Positions 7,272 to 15,679 of a stretch of 64,000 nt of DNA are shown one piece after another (position 1 is the stretch's first letter; each line of letters starts with the position of its first letter). This DNA comes from a virus. The position numbers and the translations under genes are program-made. A model generated the notes under the pieces. It worked only from the letters and a program-made list of their open reading frames with translations, did no database searches and was not told the origin of the DNA. Where the stretch lies: positions 1 through 64,000 of the IMG/VR virus record IMGVR_UViG_3300036852_000239; one strand, 5' to 3'.

Positions 7272-8749
7272 CTCGTCGCCTCCGGTCGGGGCAGTTTGGT
7301 GATGGCTGTTCGGTCGGGTTCCACCACGTCCACGCCGTCCAGGGCGGACAGGTCGAACCAGACGGCCAGATCGTGCTCATCTGAGAGCGTCACCTCGCGT
7401 GCGGCGGCGGACTCGCAACGGAAGAACGTGCCGGTGATCTCGTGTGGGACCCCCCGGATGGTGGGGGACCAGGAGCCGGTGTGCACCTGCTCGCCCACCT
7501 GGACGGTCAGGCCGGTCTCCTCGACGACCTCCCGCACCAGGCCCTGCTCCAGTGTTTCGCCTGGGTTGATCCGGCCTCCCGGGAGCTGCCAGCGGCCCGC
7601 CTGGGTGCCGTCAGGGGTGGAGGAGGACTCCCGTAGCAGCAGGATCTGATCGTTCTCGTTGACGATCAGGGCCTTGGCCGCTGCGGCGTGGACGATCTCC
7701 GGGTGAGCCGGAGCGTCCTCGGCCGGCGCCTCCGGTTGCGGGCGACGGCGAGCGATCTCCTCGCGCATCTCGACGCGCAGTTCTTCGATGCGGCCCTCGG
7801 CGAGCATCTGAACACGGCGCGGTGCCTCACCGGGCTCGTAGAGGCCATGGTTCCCGCAGCCGGGGCAGTAGAACTCCCGGCCGCCCGAATAGGACTGGTA
7901 GGTCGTCCGCTCATTGCAGGCTGGGCAGCGGTGAGGCTGGGGCGGTTCTTCGCCGCCATCCACCGACAGAACGGCGAGAGACTCGATGGGAGCGGAGTTG
8001 CACTCGGCACAGATGTAGCTGGAGCCCTCATGGCGAAGCGGCCCGCGTCTCCCGCATTCCTGACAGTGGTGGTAGTGGCCGTCTTCGAACCACATCTCCA
8101 TCATCTCCCGGACCTTGCCCAGGGCCGCGTCTACGATCCGGTCACAGTCCTTCGGCGAGATCCGGGCGGGCGTTCCGGCGGGAGCCTTCTTGTGCGGCCA
8201 CAGGGCACCCCAGCCCCACAAATGCCCAGACGTGGTGAGCATCTTCCACCGGCCATCGCCGAGCTTGCAGCCTCGTTGTGACGCGGCCTCGAGATCGGTG
8301 AGACGTTTCAACTCGGCGCGGGCTTCGGCGAGGTCTCGGGTGACCCGCTCGAGCTCGGCCGCCAGCTTCTTGATCTCAAGGTCTCGCCACCGGACCTCGC
8401 CCCAGGCTTTCATCGTTTCGTCGTTGCCACGCTCGATGTGCAATTGCGCGATGTCCAGCTCTGCCATGAGCCAGTCGAGCAGCGCGCCGAGATCTGGCAG
8501 CACGCCCTCCCGTGCCGGATCGTCCTGCTGCCACAAGGCTGTAGCGGCTTCCATCCGGGTGTGCTGGAGATCAAACAAGGCGGTCAGCTCAGCCAGTTCG
8601 TCGGCCTGTCGCTCGACCTCGGCTAGCAGTGCCCGCGTGTGGCAGAAGAAGATCGACGCCTCATCGGTGCGCGCAAAGTCGTCACGGTCGACAAGGTCCT
8701 TCCGGATCTCTGCGATCAGCTCGGGTGTCATAGCGGAAGACTCGGTCAC
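7268..8749 (-). CDS. Coiled-coil, zinc-ribbon and Nudix hydrolase fusion
   Basis: 493 aa. Residues 35-155 form a coiled coil. Two zinc ribbons follow (C229-x2-C ... C247-x2-C; C275-x2-C ... C295-x2-C). The C-terminal third is a Nudix hydrolase whose box runs from GGRINPGETL (391-400) to REVVEETG (406-413), with all catalytic glutamates present. Nudix enzymes hydrolyse nucleoside diphosphates linked to another group. The long N-terminal extension is not usual for the family and may direct the enzyme to a nucleic acid or partner. Joined by ATGA overlaps to both neighbours. Confidence 0.85.
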   Translation of the reverse strand: MTESSAMTPELIAEIRKDLVDRDDFARTDEASIFFCHTRALLAEVERQADELAELTALFDLQHTRMEAATALWQQDDPAREGVLPDLGALLDWLMAELDIAQLHIERGNDETMKAWGEVRWRDLEIKKLAAELERVTRDLAEARAELKRLTDLEAASQRGCKLGDGRWKMLTTSGHLWGWGALWPHKKAPAGTPARISPKDCDRIVDAALGKVREMMEMWFEDGHYHHCQECGRRGPLRHEGSSYICAECNSAPIESLAVLSVDGGEEPPQPHRCPACNERTTYQSYSGGREFYCPGCGNHGLYEPGEAPRRVQMLAEGRIEELRVEMREEIARRRPQPEAPAEDAPAHPEIVHAAAAKALIVNENDQILLLRESSSTPDGTQAGRWQLPGGRINPGETLEQGLVREVVEETGLTVQVGEQVHTGSWSPTIRGVPHEITGTFFRCESAAAREVTLSDEHDLAVWFDLSALDGVDVVEPDRTAITKLPRPEATR

Positions 8750-9114
8750 CGCTCCTCCTCAAGATCTTCGTGGGTACCGTCCGCCATCCGCCAGGTCTCA
8801 CAGGGCCAGCGATAGCCGCACTCGTTGCAGTAGTCGCCGGCCAGGCCGCCTTCGGCCGTCTCCCGTGAGTGCCACGCGGCGATGCGCTGCAACCGGTCTC
8901 CGGCGTCGTATGCCGCCGATTGAAGATCACGAAGGTGCCCGTAGGTCAGGCGCTCCGTTCCGTCCGCTGTCGCCACCGCAGCGACCGTGTCCCCCTCGCC
9001 CATGCCACGGAAGCGCGCGAGGACCAGGCCCACTCTGGCGAAGGCGTCGGTCACCTTCGGGTTTTCGATCTTAGGCATCGCTGGCTTCCTTGCGCCGATC
9101 TTCTCTTCGGTCAC
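8746..9114 (-). CDS. Hypothetical early protein with CxxC
   Basis: 122 aa from GTG 9114, which overlaps the TGA of the zinc-finger gene upstream. Helical, with VTDAFARVGLVLARFRGMG, and a cysteine pair near the end (DYCNECGYRWPC). The same frame stays open upstream to ATG 9564 without a stop, so a larger product is possible. Confidence 0.55.
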   Translation of the reverse strand: MTEEKIGARKPAMPKIENPKVTDAFARVGLVLARFRGMGEGDTVAAVATADGTERLTYGHLRDLQSAAYDAGDRLQRIAAWHSRETAEGGLAGDYCNECGYRWPCETWRMADGTHEDLEEER

Positions 9115-9260
9115 CGGGAACCTCCCTCGTCCTTCGGCGGCTTGGCTGGCGAGGTGCCCATGCTCATCCGGTAGGCGCAGTTGGAGCAGGTGTTCTGGAG
9201 TAGCAGCGACGCGATCCGACCAAGTTGGGCGGTGCAGTACTGACAGCGGCGCCTGGCCAT
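9111..9260 (-). CDS. Small zinc-finger protein in an alternate frame
   Basis: 49 aa. MARRRCQYCTAQLG and NTCSNCAYRMSMG give two CxxC knuckles. Third codon positions are more G/C-rich in this frame than in the long frame that overlaps it, and its TGA overlaps the next GTG start. This supports it as the true gene of the interval. Confidence 0.6.
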   Translation of the reverse strand: MARRRCQYCTAQLGRIASLLLQNTCSNCAYRMSMGTSPAKPPKDEGGSR

Positions 9261-9564
9261 GGGCCACCGCCGTGGGCGTGATGAACTCGGTGACGGGTGC
9301 CTCGGCCCAGGCGATCGAGTCCTGGCCGTATTCGGCGGCGTACTTGGCCAGGGTCAGCTTCAGCCCGGTCTTCTGTGGGTCCCATTCGAAGCACCAGCAC
9401 GCGTTCTGCCACGGCTCGGCCGAAGGGGAGACCCAGGCTCCGTGGATTGTGCCCGCCCAGCGACGAACGAGGTTGTCGATGTCCTGGCGGTACATGGACC
9501 ATTCGCGCTGGGTGAGCTTGTCGTCGCTATTCCCGATGGAAAGGTAGATCGTTTTAGTGCTCAT
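9115..9564 (-). CDS. Hypothetical protein lacking its own stop
   Basis: Starts at ATG 9564, overlapping the end of the Nudix gene upstream by 11 nt. About the first 95 residues look like real protein (MSTKTIYLSIGNSDDKLTQR, later WCFEWDPQKTGLKLTLAKY). Beyond VTEFI the frame has poor codon use but no stop and runs into the gene at 8746-9114. Either a stop was lost or the product is an A-C fusion. The right end given here is only where the next gene begins. Confidence 0.45.
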
Positions 9565-10438
9565 TGGCCGCCTCCACAGGAGAGGAAGACTCGGCGGCCA
9601 TGCGGTTGAGACCGTCGGCGGCAGCCTGAGCCCGCTTCCACGCCTCCAGTGCCTCAGCCTCGTCGTCGCAGTCGTCCAGATCGATCTCAAGGAAGATGTC
9701 TGAGCTGGTGCAGGTGCCGGGCAGGTGCTCGTCGCCGGCGCGAGCCGGCAATGCGCTGCCGCATCGGACGCTGATTACGCCATCGCCGTCGTCTGCGAAG
9801 ATCTCGCGGATCGCCTCCTCCTGGTCGTCGTGGATCCACCCGTAGCGGTCGGCCACGACCGCACGCCACGGGCCGGTGGAAGACTCGGCGGCGGGTGATC
9901 CATTGGCGAGCCGCAGCCACATCACGGCCACCTGCGCGTCCTGAACCCGTGCGAGGTCATCCAAGTCGAGCCACACGGCTGCGCTTTCCGCCTCCACTCG
10001 ACTGCCATCACCGATCGCCTCACCAGGTTCGCGGCCAGTCAGATCCACGGAGAACAGCGAGTAGACCGTGTCGGCGGACTTGCTGGCGTAGCAGGTTCCG
10101 AGCGGGATCAGTTCGTCACGGGTGATCCCGTAGCCTGTCTCCTCGAGCATTTCGCGCACGGCATCGTCCTCGATATCGCCCCCTTCGTAGCCGCCGGTGA
10201 TCGCGGACAGGACTTGGTCGAAGCCCCAGCACGGCGTCATCTCGGACTTGACCAAGAACTCGCGGCCGTGAGCCGTGTCGCGGTAGGGCAGGATCGCGAC
10301 GATGCGTCCCTGACAGCGGGTCTCGTGCGAGTACACGTAACCGTTGACGCCTACGGATGGGTTGCGGACCTCGCGAAGGGAAACCCACCCGTTGTGGTGC
10401 AGCTCGATGTCGCAGATCTCGTTGGTCGACTCAGTCAC
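9554..10438 (-). CDS. Second Nudix hydrolase
   Basis: 294 aa. GTG 10438 was chosen because it follows the upstream gene with a short overlap. The Nudix box is GGYEGGDIEDDAVREMLEET at residues 82-101, slightly diverged from GX5EX7REUXEEXGU in its first half. A long acidic C-terminal extension (RADR-like, then EIDLDDCDDEAEALEAWK) is not recognised. With the 493-aa protein this gives the phage two Nudix enzymes in one operon, which suggests work on nucleotide pools or modified nucleotides. Confidence 0.75.
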   Translation of the reverse strand: MTESTNEICDIELHHNGWVSLREVRNPSVGVNGYVYSHETRCQGRIVAILPYRDTAHGREFLVKSEMTPCWGFDQVLSAITGGYEGGDIEDDAVREMLEETGYGITRDELIPLGTCYASKSADTVYSLFSVDLTGREPGEAIGDGSRVEAESAAVWLDLDDLARVQDAQVAVMWLRLANGSPAAESSTGPWRAVVADRYGWIHDDQEEAIREIFADDGDGVISVRCGSALPARAGDEHLPGTCTSSDIFLEIDLDDCDDEAEALEAWKRAQAAADGLNRMAAESSSPVEAANEH

Positions 10439-10670
10439 GGGTCGCCTCCACAGGCTCAAGAGAGGAAGACTCGGCGGCTCGGATTGCGACGTCGAGACGG
10501 GATGCTCCCCATCGGAGCCAGTCCTCATGAGACATTTCGGCGCCATCGGTTCGGGCTTTGTGTGGGATCCGGTTGGCGGCGTAAGTCAATGCCCGCAGGA
10601 ACGCGCGACCCGCATCAGGGGTCATGGTGAGCGCGACGGTGACGTCGTTCTCGGCGGCGGTCTTACTCAC
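10431..10670 (-). CDS. Small hypothetical protein
   Basis: 79 aa with ATG overlapping the gene upstream by 8 nt. One beta strand (DVTVALTMTPDAGRAFLRAL) and an amphipathic helix. Function unknown. Confidence 0.55.
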   Translation of the reverse strand: MSKTAAENDVTVALTMTPDAGRAFLRALTYAANRIPHKARTDGAEMSHEDWLRWGASRLDVAIRAAESSSLEPVEATRD

Positions 10671-11100
10671 GGGTGGACTCCTCGGCTTCGTCGGCTGCTT
10701 CCTCGATCGCCTCGGCCAGGTCCCGAGCAGCGGCAGGGGTCAGATTGGCCACCAGCCAGTCGCCGCCGCGAAGCATCACCCGGCCGGCCAGCACGTCAGG
10801 CTCCAACTCCTCGACCAGCAGCGTGTTGTTGTCGAATGCCGGCTCGCCCGGGACCACCCTGAGGCGCAGCTCTTCGGCGTAGTCCTCGCAGTGCTCGGTC
10901 CATGGCGCGCCTTCGTCGGCGCCGTCGAGCAGCATCCTCGCGGCGTACAGGATCCCGTTGTCGTAGGCCTTCTCCAGCGGCGTCTGCGCCTCGCCGTCCT
11001 CGGAGTTCTCCGCAGACTGGATGATCGAGCACAGGTAGGCGGCCAGCCGGTGGCGCTCCTGCTCCTGGACCTGCGCTGTGGCTTCGTCGATCTTGCTCAT
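10663..11100 (-). CDS. Acidic hypothetical protein
   Basis: 145 aa. N-terminal helix QVQEQERHRLAAYLCSII, a middle part with ARMLLDGADEG, and a very acidic C-terminus (DLAEAIEEAADEAEE). Strong acidic character could mimic DNA or bind a basic protein; this is only an inference. Confidence 0.6.
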   Translation of the reverse strand: MSKIDEATAQVQEQERHRLAAYLCSIIQSAENSEDGEAQTPLEKAYDNGILYAARMLLDGADEGAPWTEHCEDYAEELRLRVVPGEPAFDNNTLLVEELEPDVLAGRVMLRGGDWLVANLTPAAARDLAEAIEEAADEAEESTRE

Positions 11101-11286
11101 CTAGTTGATCTCCTTCGATCGCTGATCTTGTTTGGCGGGTTGGGTTACTGCCTCCACAGAGGAGGCGACAGGCTGGCACTCGGTCAGCCGGAAGTTGTGG
11201 ACCTGGCATCGGCAACGCCTACAACGCGGGCACCAGCGCCAACAGCAGACGCATCGGCCGGGATCCTCAATCCACTCATGCACCAC
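11101..11286 (-). CDS. Cysteine-rich mini-protein
   Basis: 61 aa (or 60 from the second GTG), preceded by AGGAGGG. GRCVCCWRWCPRCRRCRCQ packs eight cysteines within about 20 residues, ready to bind one or two metal ions. It overlaps the 3' part of the gene at 11184-11471 in another frame; codon usage favours this frame over that tail. Confidence 0.5.
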   Translation of the reverse strand: MVHEWIEDPGRCVCCWRWCPRCRRCRCQVHNFRLTECQPVASSVEAVTQPAKQDQRSKEIN

Positions 11287-11471
11287 GGACGGCCCTCCTG
11301 ATCTCCTTCAGTCGGGTTGGAAACCACAGAGGAAGAGACAGGCGGCGTCTTGCTCTTGGTCAACTTCGCCCAAGCGCGGCGCTGAGCACGGTTACCGAAC
11401 TGGTCAGGCGATGCCTTCTCCCGGTCAAGTTCGCCTCGGTCTGTGGCAACGAACACGGCTTTGTGACCCAT
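11184..11471 (-). CDS. Small basic hypothetical protein
   Basis: 95 aa from ATG 11471. The first 55 residues (MGHKAVFVATDRGELDREKA, then GNRAQRRAWAKLTKSK) look genuine. The last 30 have poor codon use and overlap the cysteine-rich gene, so the 3' end may have been extended by mutation. Confidence 0.5.
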   Translation of the reverse strand: MGHKAVFVATDRGELDREKASPDQFGNRAQRRAWAKLTKSKTPPVSSSVVSNPTEGDQEGRPWCMSGLRIPADASAVGAGARVVGVADARSTTSG

Positions 11472-11472
11472 C

Positions 11473-11877
11473 TCAGCCCTCCTGGGTGTTCTGTTCGGTG
11501 CGGGCGACAGCGGGCAGGCCGTGCTCAAGTGCCTTGACTTGCTCGTCGATCTTGATCGCCTTCAAGCGTCGGTCGATGGCCTCGATCCAGGCAACACCGA
11601 CAGCGACCACCTGAATCAGCTCGGCGCGGAGTTTGGCGGGGTCCTTCTCGGCGTACGCCTCGGCCACCTCTTCGTTGAGGATGTCGAGCCAAGTACCGGT
11701 CCCCTCGGCGAACTGGCGCTTGCACTCCAGCCGGGCCACGTCGGCGTCGCGAGCTGAGCCCGCGAAGCCGGTACCGTCGGGGTGGTTCTGCTCGCCCCAC
11801 TTAGCGTCCTGGCGGGCGCGTTCGTCGAGGATCTCGTCGAGGACAGCGGTCGTGATGTGGATGGTCTTGGCGTTCAC
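11473..11877 (-). CDS. MazG-like nucleotide pyrophosphohydrolase
   Basis: 134 aa. DEILDERARQDAKWGEQNHP, then WLDILNEEVAEAYAEKDPAK and LRAELIQVVAVGVAWIEAID show the helical ExxE ... ExxD arrangement of all-alpha NTP pyrophosphatases used by phages to clean or shape nucleotide pools. Length is typical for the phage type. Confidence 0.75.
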   Translation of the reverse strand: MNAKTIHITTAVLDEILDERARQDAKWGEQNHPDGTGFAGSARDADVARLECKRQFAEGTGTWLDILNEEVAEAYAEKDPAKLRAELIQVVAVGVAWIEAIDRRLKAIKIDEQVKALEHGLPAVARTEQNTQEG

Positions 11878-11920
11878 TAGTTGATCTCCCTTGGTGGATG
11901 GTGGGTCAGACCGCAGGGGG

Positions 11921-12394
11921 TTACTTCACTCGCCCTCTTGGCACCCAGTTCTCGCTGTAGCCACGCTTGTCGTGTTCGGGTGCGACGATCGGATCGCCGT
12001 ACAGGGTCGTGCCGATGCGGGTTCCTGGTGTGAGGAACAGGTTTCCGGTGCTTTGACTGTCGGGGCAGGACCAGCAGTTGTCTGCCTTGTGCCGGCCGTG
12101 CTCGCATCGGTCCAACGCGGCCAGCACCGGCTCGTACGTCTGGGCTGGCGGTGGGTTGTCCCACGTGACTTCTGTGTCGGTCTCCTCGTGCGGCCCGTCG
12201 TGGCTTGCGGGCAGGTCGCAGGAGACGATGCGCGTGTTCGGCATCGCGTTGGATGACATGGGCATCTGCTGGCGGCAGGCGCTGGCTGGGCGTGGGATGC
12301 CTCCGTGGCAGGGTTCCCCTTCGTGTTCCCACTGGCCGCCTCTGCGGATCAGGGGCTGGTTGCACCACATGCAGTGGTCGCGCTTGATATCCAT
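11921..12394 (-). CDS. Zinc-binding protein, copy 1 of a duplicated gene
   Basis: 157 aa. CMWCNQPL with EPCHGG, and CEHGRHKADNCWSC, are two likely zinc sites. The protein is identical to that of 12650-13129 apart from the first few residues. ATG 12394 lies just after the stop of the gene at 12397. Function is unknown. Confidence 0.65.
   Translation of the reverse strand: MDIKRDHCMWCNQPLIRRGGQWEHEGEPCHGGIPRPASACRQQMPMSSNAMPNTRIVSCDLPASHDGPHEETDTEVTWDNPPPAQTYEPVLAALDRCEHGRHKADNCWSCPDSQSTGNLFLTPGTRIGTTLYGDPIVAPEHDKRGYSENWVPRGRVK
11940..12384. repeat. Near-exact direct repeat, copy 1
   Basis: About 445 bp match the segment at 12669-13113 base for base by eye. Similarity extends a further 60 bp or so on the left with a few changes. 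The period is 729 bp. It covers almost the whole of one small gene and leaves the gene between the copies single. Confidence 0.85.
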
Positions 12395-12396
12395 GG

Positions 12397-12603
12397 TCAG
12401 ATGCCGTCCTCGGGGCCTTCGTCGTCCAACTCGTTCGCGCCGTCCACGATCTGGTCGAGTGCTTCCTTCGCGATCCGCCACAGCCGTGCCAGGTCTTCGT
12501 CTTCGATCGAGTCGGCGCTCATGTAGTGCTGGATGGCGTAGCCCAAGCCTTCGCTTTCGACGATGTCAGCTACTTGCTCGATCGAGTATTTTTCGTCGCT
12601 CAT
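12397..12603 (-). CDS. Small acidic hypothetical protein
   Basis: 68 aa, helical and acidic (ESEGLGYAIQHYMSADSIED). Similar short acidic proteins are frequent in actinophage early regions. It sits between the two copies of the duplicated gene. Function unknown. Confidence 0.6.
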   Translation of the reverse strand: MSDEKYSIEQVADIVESEGLGYAIQHYMSADSIEDEDLARLWRIAKEALDQIVDGANELDDEGPEDGI

Positions 12604-12649
12604 CTCAGTTGATCTCCTTCTTGGTGGATGGTGGGTCAGACAGCGGGAG

Positions 12650-13129
12650 TTACTTCACTCGCCCGCGTGGCACCCAGTTCTCGCTGTAGCCACGCTTGTC
12701 GTGTTCGGGTGCGACGATCGGATCGCCGTACAGGGTCGTGCCGATGCGGGTTCCTGGTGTGAGGAACAGGTTTCCGGTGCTTTGACTGTCGGGGCAGGAC
12801 CAGCAGTTGTCTGCCTTGTGCCGGCCGTGCTCGCATCGGTCCAACGCGGCCAGCACCGGCTCGTACGTCTGGGCTGGCGGTGGGTTGTCCCACGTGACTT
12901 CTGTGTCGGTCTCCTCGTGCGGCCCGTCGTGGCTTGCGGGCAGGTCGCAGGAGACGATGCGCGTGTTCGGCATCGCGTTGGATGACATGGGCATCTGCTG
13001 GCGGCAGGCGCTGGCTGGGCGTGGGATGCCTCCGTGGCAGGGTTCCCCTTCGTGTTCCCACTGGCCGCCTCTGCGGATCAGGGGCTGGTTGCACCACATG
13101 CAGTGGTCGCGCTGAACTTGGGTGGTCAT
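12650..13129 (-). CDS. Zinc-binding protein, copy 2 of a duplicated gene
   Basis: 159 aa. ATG 13129 has a good GAGGAG 8 nt upstream, stronger than the start context of copy 1. The first residues are MTTQVQRDHC against MDIKRDHC in copy 1; the rest is the same. It may be the parental copy. Confidence 0.65.
   Translation of the reverse strand: MTTQVQRDHCMWCNQPLIRRGGQWEHEGEPCHGGIPRPASACRQQMPMSSNAMPNTRIVSCDLPASHDGPHEETDTEVTWDNPPPAQTYEPVLAALDRCEHGRHKADNCWSCPDSQSTGNLFLTPGTRIGTTLYGDPIVAPEHDKRGYSENWVPRGRVK
12669..13113. repeat. Near-exact direct repeat, copy 2
   Basis: Partner of 11940-12384. The high identity, including silent positions, points to a recent duplication or to ongoing gene conversion. 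Confidence 0.85.
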
Positions 13130-13153
13130 ATCGGAATCTCCTCGGTTGGTGAG

Positions 13154-13981
13154 TCAGACGGCGGGGGAAAGATCAGCAGCATCGAACAGGGACGGCTGCA
13201 TCCCAAGAGGACGGTTGGACCACAGGACCTCCGTGCGCGGGTCATATGAGCCGCCCTGGCCGGTCCCGGTGGCGATCTCGTGGACGTGCCAGCCGCGGTA
13301 GATCTCGTCGTAGAGCGGCGAGTGGTAGCCGGACAGGACGACAGCGGACTGGTTCGCACACAGCGCCTCGGCCAGCTCGCGATGGTCCGCGTCCGAGCCC
13401 ATCTCGTGCCGGTAGTTGCGGGCCCGGGCCGAGCCGACGTAGGGCGGATCGACGTAGAGCAGGACATCCTCGTGCGCGCCGTACTTGGCGATGATGTCCA
13501 GCGCGGGCAGACACTCCAGGCTCACGTCCATCAGCCGTTCGGCGGCGGGCGGTAGCCGGCGCCGGTAGGCCTCGAGGTAGCCGCTCATCGGGATGGACGT
13601 GCCGTGCGGGTCTACGTAGTGCCGCCAGCCGGTTTTGCGCATCGTGCCCGATCGGCCCTGCGTGAGCATCACCCAGACGCGGCGGGCACGCTCGAGCTCG
13701 TCGTCGGTGTCGGCGTAGGCCTCGAGGTGCTCGGCGCGGGAGTGCGGTGTCAGCCCCACTTTGTCGGCCAGTTCGTCGTAGCGGTCCCGGACTACCCGCC
13801 AGAACAGCATCAGGTCGCGGTCGATGTCGTTGACGGTCTCCAGCTTCGACGGCTGTTTGGCCAGTAGTACCGACAGCGACCCGCAGTACGGCTCCACGTA
13901 GTGCTGGTGTTCAGGCAAGAGCGCCACGATCCGCTCGGCGATCGTCGCCTTGCTGCCGTAGTAGCCGATCGGCGGCTTCAT
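13154..13981 (-). CDS. D12-class DNA N6-adenine methyltransferase
   Basis: 275 aa. GYYGSK at 6-11 is the SAM-binding motif of Dam-like enzymes, and VDPPYVG (DPPY at 178-181) is the catalytic motif; EPYCGSLSVLL is motif II-like. Full length for the class. No partner restriction gene is visible, so it probably protects phage DNA or marks it for replication or packaging. It works beside a C5 methyltransferase at 18.4-19.2 kb. Confidence 0.9.
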   Translation of the reverse strand: MKPPIGYYGSKATIAERIVALLPEHQHYVEPYCGSLSVLLAKQPSKLETVNDIDRDLMLFWRVVRDRYDELADKVGLTPHSRAEHLEAYADTDDELERARRVWVMLTQGRSGTMRKTGWRHYVDPHGTSIPMSGYLEAYRRRLPPAAERLMDVSLECLPALDIIAKYGAHEDVLLYVDPPYVGSARARNYRHEMGSDADHRELAEALCANQSAVVLSGYHSPLYDEIYRGWHVHEIATGTGQGGSYDPRTEVLWSNRPLGMQPSLFDAADLSPAV

Positions 13982-14093
13982 GCGGTTCTCCTTCCGGCGG
14001 ACAATGATCTTGCGGGCAGATGCACGGTGGCTCTACAGGGACACGGCCGGACCTGATCAAGAAGTCGCGGCGAAGCCAGGCATCGCAAACCAT
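13911..14093 (-). CDS. Possible small cysteine-containing protein
   Basis: 60 aa from ATG 14093, which overlaps the TGA of the primase gene. MVCDAWLRRDFL is followed by CICPQDHCPP. It overlaps the methyltransferase start by about 70 nt, and a competing frame with a TTG start ends exactly at that start (ATGA). I cannot decide between the two. Confidence 0.3.
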   Translation of the reverse strand: MVCDAWLRRDFLIRSGRVPVEPPCICPQDHCPPEGEPHEAADRLLRQQGDDRRADRGALA

Positions 14094-15679
14094 CACGGCG
14101 CGGCCTCCCTCTTCTCCGGTGGCGACCAGGCGACCCACGGCAGATGACCGACGGGTCCGTACTGCAGGTTCTTGGGCCAGTCCCGGTCGTCACGCGGGCC
14201 GCGCCAGGCGATGACATCGATCTCGCGGCACCGTCCACGGTCATCCGGCTGCGCGAGAGCGTTCTGGGCAAGGCCGTAGCCGAACTCGGGCCAGCGCAGC
14301 AGCAGCGATGACCCGATAGGCCGGACCGAGCGGGACTTACCCGCCTCGCCGTGACCCGCGTGGGCCTCGGTCAGCAGCGCGGCGCCGGAGATGCTGCGCG
14401 CGTGGTCAAGCACGGCGGCAACCCGGCGGGCGTTCTCTTCCTTGTTGATGTCTCCGGAGTGCAGTTTGTAGAACGGGCCGATCACCAGGAGATCCGGCTT
14501 GTATCCGGTGACCTGCTCGATCAGCCAGTCCGCGTCGTCGGTGTCCAAGTCGATCCCGTTGGGGCGATGTACGACAAACATCATGTTGTTGGCCGGAGCC
14601 CGGTTGTAGTTCTTCATCACCGTGGCGATCGGCCGCATCTTGCGCCTGCCCTGGGTTTCGGAGTTCTCGCAGTCGATGAACAGCACTCGCTTCGGTTCGA
14701 AGTTGGAGTGCTTGCCCGGGTCGAACGGGTGCAGGCCTGCCGCAGCGCACAGCGCGAGCTGCCGCACGAGCATCGACTTGCCCAAGCCCTCGAACCCCGT
14801 CAGCAGTAGCCGATCATTGCGCTCCAGCAGTTCGGGAAGCACCCATTCGGGCGGCGCGTCGGAAGCATCTAGGAACGCCCACAGCTCAACTGCAGCGAGC
14901 GGCTTGGCCAGCCCCTGCGCCGTCCAGGTGGTGATCAGGTCGTCGAGCGTCAGGCCTGCATTGAAGTGGTCCGTTACGTCCTTCACCTTCTCGTCGCCCG
15001 CAGCCTCCTTGACGGTGACGTCTGCGGCGACGCCCTGTAGCGCTTCACGAACCAGGCGAGCGTGGGCCTGGCCGGGCTTGTCCTTGTCCGCGACAATGAC
15101 GACCACCGCATCCCGCAGGCACTCGGTGTACTCCGGCTTCCACTTGCCGGCGCCGCCCGGGTTGCAGGTACCGACCAGGCCCTGGTTTTCCAGGCTGTGG
15201 ACGTCCTTCTCGCCCTCGACGAGATAGATTTCCCGGTTTTCCTCAACCGCCTTGAGAACCTTCTGCAGCCGGTAGAGCACGCGCCTCGTATCGCCTAGCT
15301 TCCAGGTGTAGCCGTCGCGGCTGGACGGGTCGGGCTTGCGCTGCAGGAACTTCTTGTCCGCTGTGCGGCACACCTGGAACAGCAGTTCGCCCTGCTCGTC
15401 GCGATAGTCGTAGATCGCGGCGAATCCGCGGTCGGTCTGTTGTCGCTCGCGCGGTGCGGACAGCACAGCCCAGTCCAGGCCGAGCGCCTTGCATACCGCT
15501 TCCGCGTCGCATCCGGCATGGCAGTGGAACACCACCGGGTGGTTGCGGCCCTCGCCCACGGACAGGCTGTTCTGCCGGTCCTCGTGGACGGGGCAGCGGG
15601 CCATCCACCCGGAACCCGAGCGGCGTAGCGGGCCGAGTTTGCTCAACTCGGGCAACACCAGATCGCGAAGGACGTCCAT
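14093..15679 (-). CDS. Primase-helicase
   Basis: 528 aa. Zinc finger C29, H32, C53, C57 as in CHC2 primases; TOPRIM with VEGEKD (154-159) and DKDKPG (198-203); then a RecA-like ATPase with Walker A GFEGLGKS (295-302) and a Walker B-like LLVIGPFY. This is the layout of phage primase/helicase proteins that prime and unwind at the fork. ATG 15679 overlaps the upstream TGA and has GGGAGG. It forms one unit with the initiator-like gene upstream. Confidence 0.9.
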   Translation of the reverse strand: MDVLRDLVLPELSKLGPLRRSGSGWMARCPVHEDRQNSLSVGEGRNHPVVFHCHAGCDAEAVCKALGLDWAVLSAPRERQQTDRGFAAIYDYRDEQGELLFQVCRTADKKFLQRKPDPSSRDGYTWKLGDTRRVLYRLQKVLKAVEENREIYLVEGEKDVHSLENQGLVGTCNPGGAGKWKPEYTECLRDAVVVIVADKDKPGQAHARLVREALQGVAADVTVKEAAGDEKVKDVTDHFNAGLTLDDLITTWTAQGLAKPLAAVELWAFLDASDAPPEWVLPELLERNDRLLLTGFEGLGKSMLVRQLALCAAAGLHPFDPGKHSNFEPKRVLFIDCENSETQGRRKMRPIATVMKNYNRAPANNMMFVVHRPNGIDLDTDDADWLIEQVTGYKPDLLVIGPFYKLHSGDINKEENARRVAAVLDHARSISGAALLTEAHAGHGEAGKSRSVRPIGSSLLLRWPEFGYGLAQNALAQPDDRGRCREIDVIAWRGPRDDRDWPKNLQYGPVGHLPWVAWSPPEKREAAP

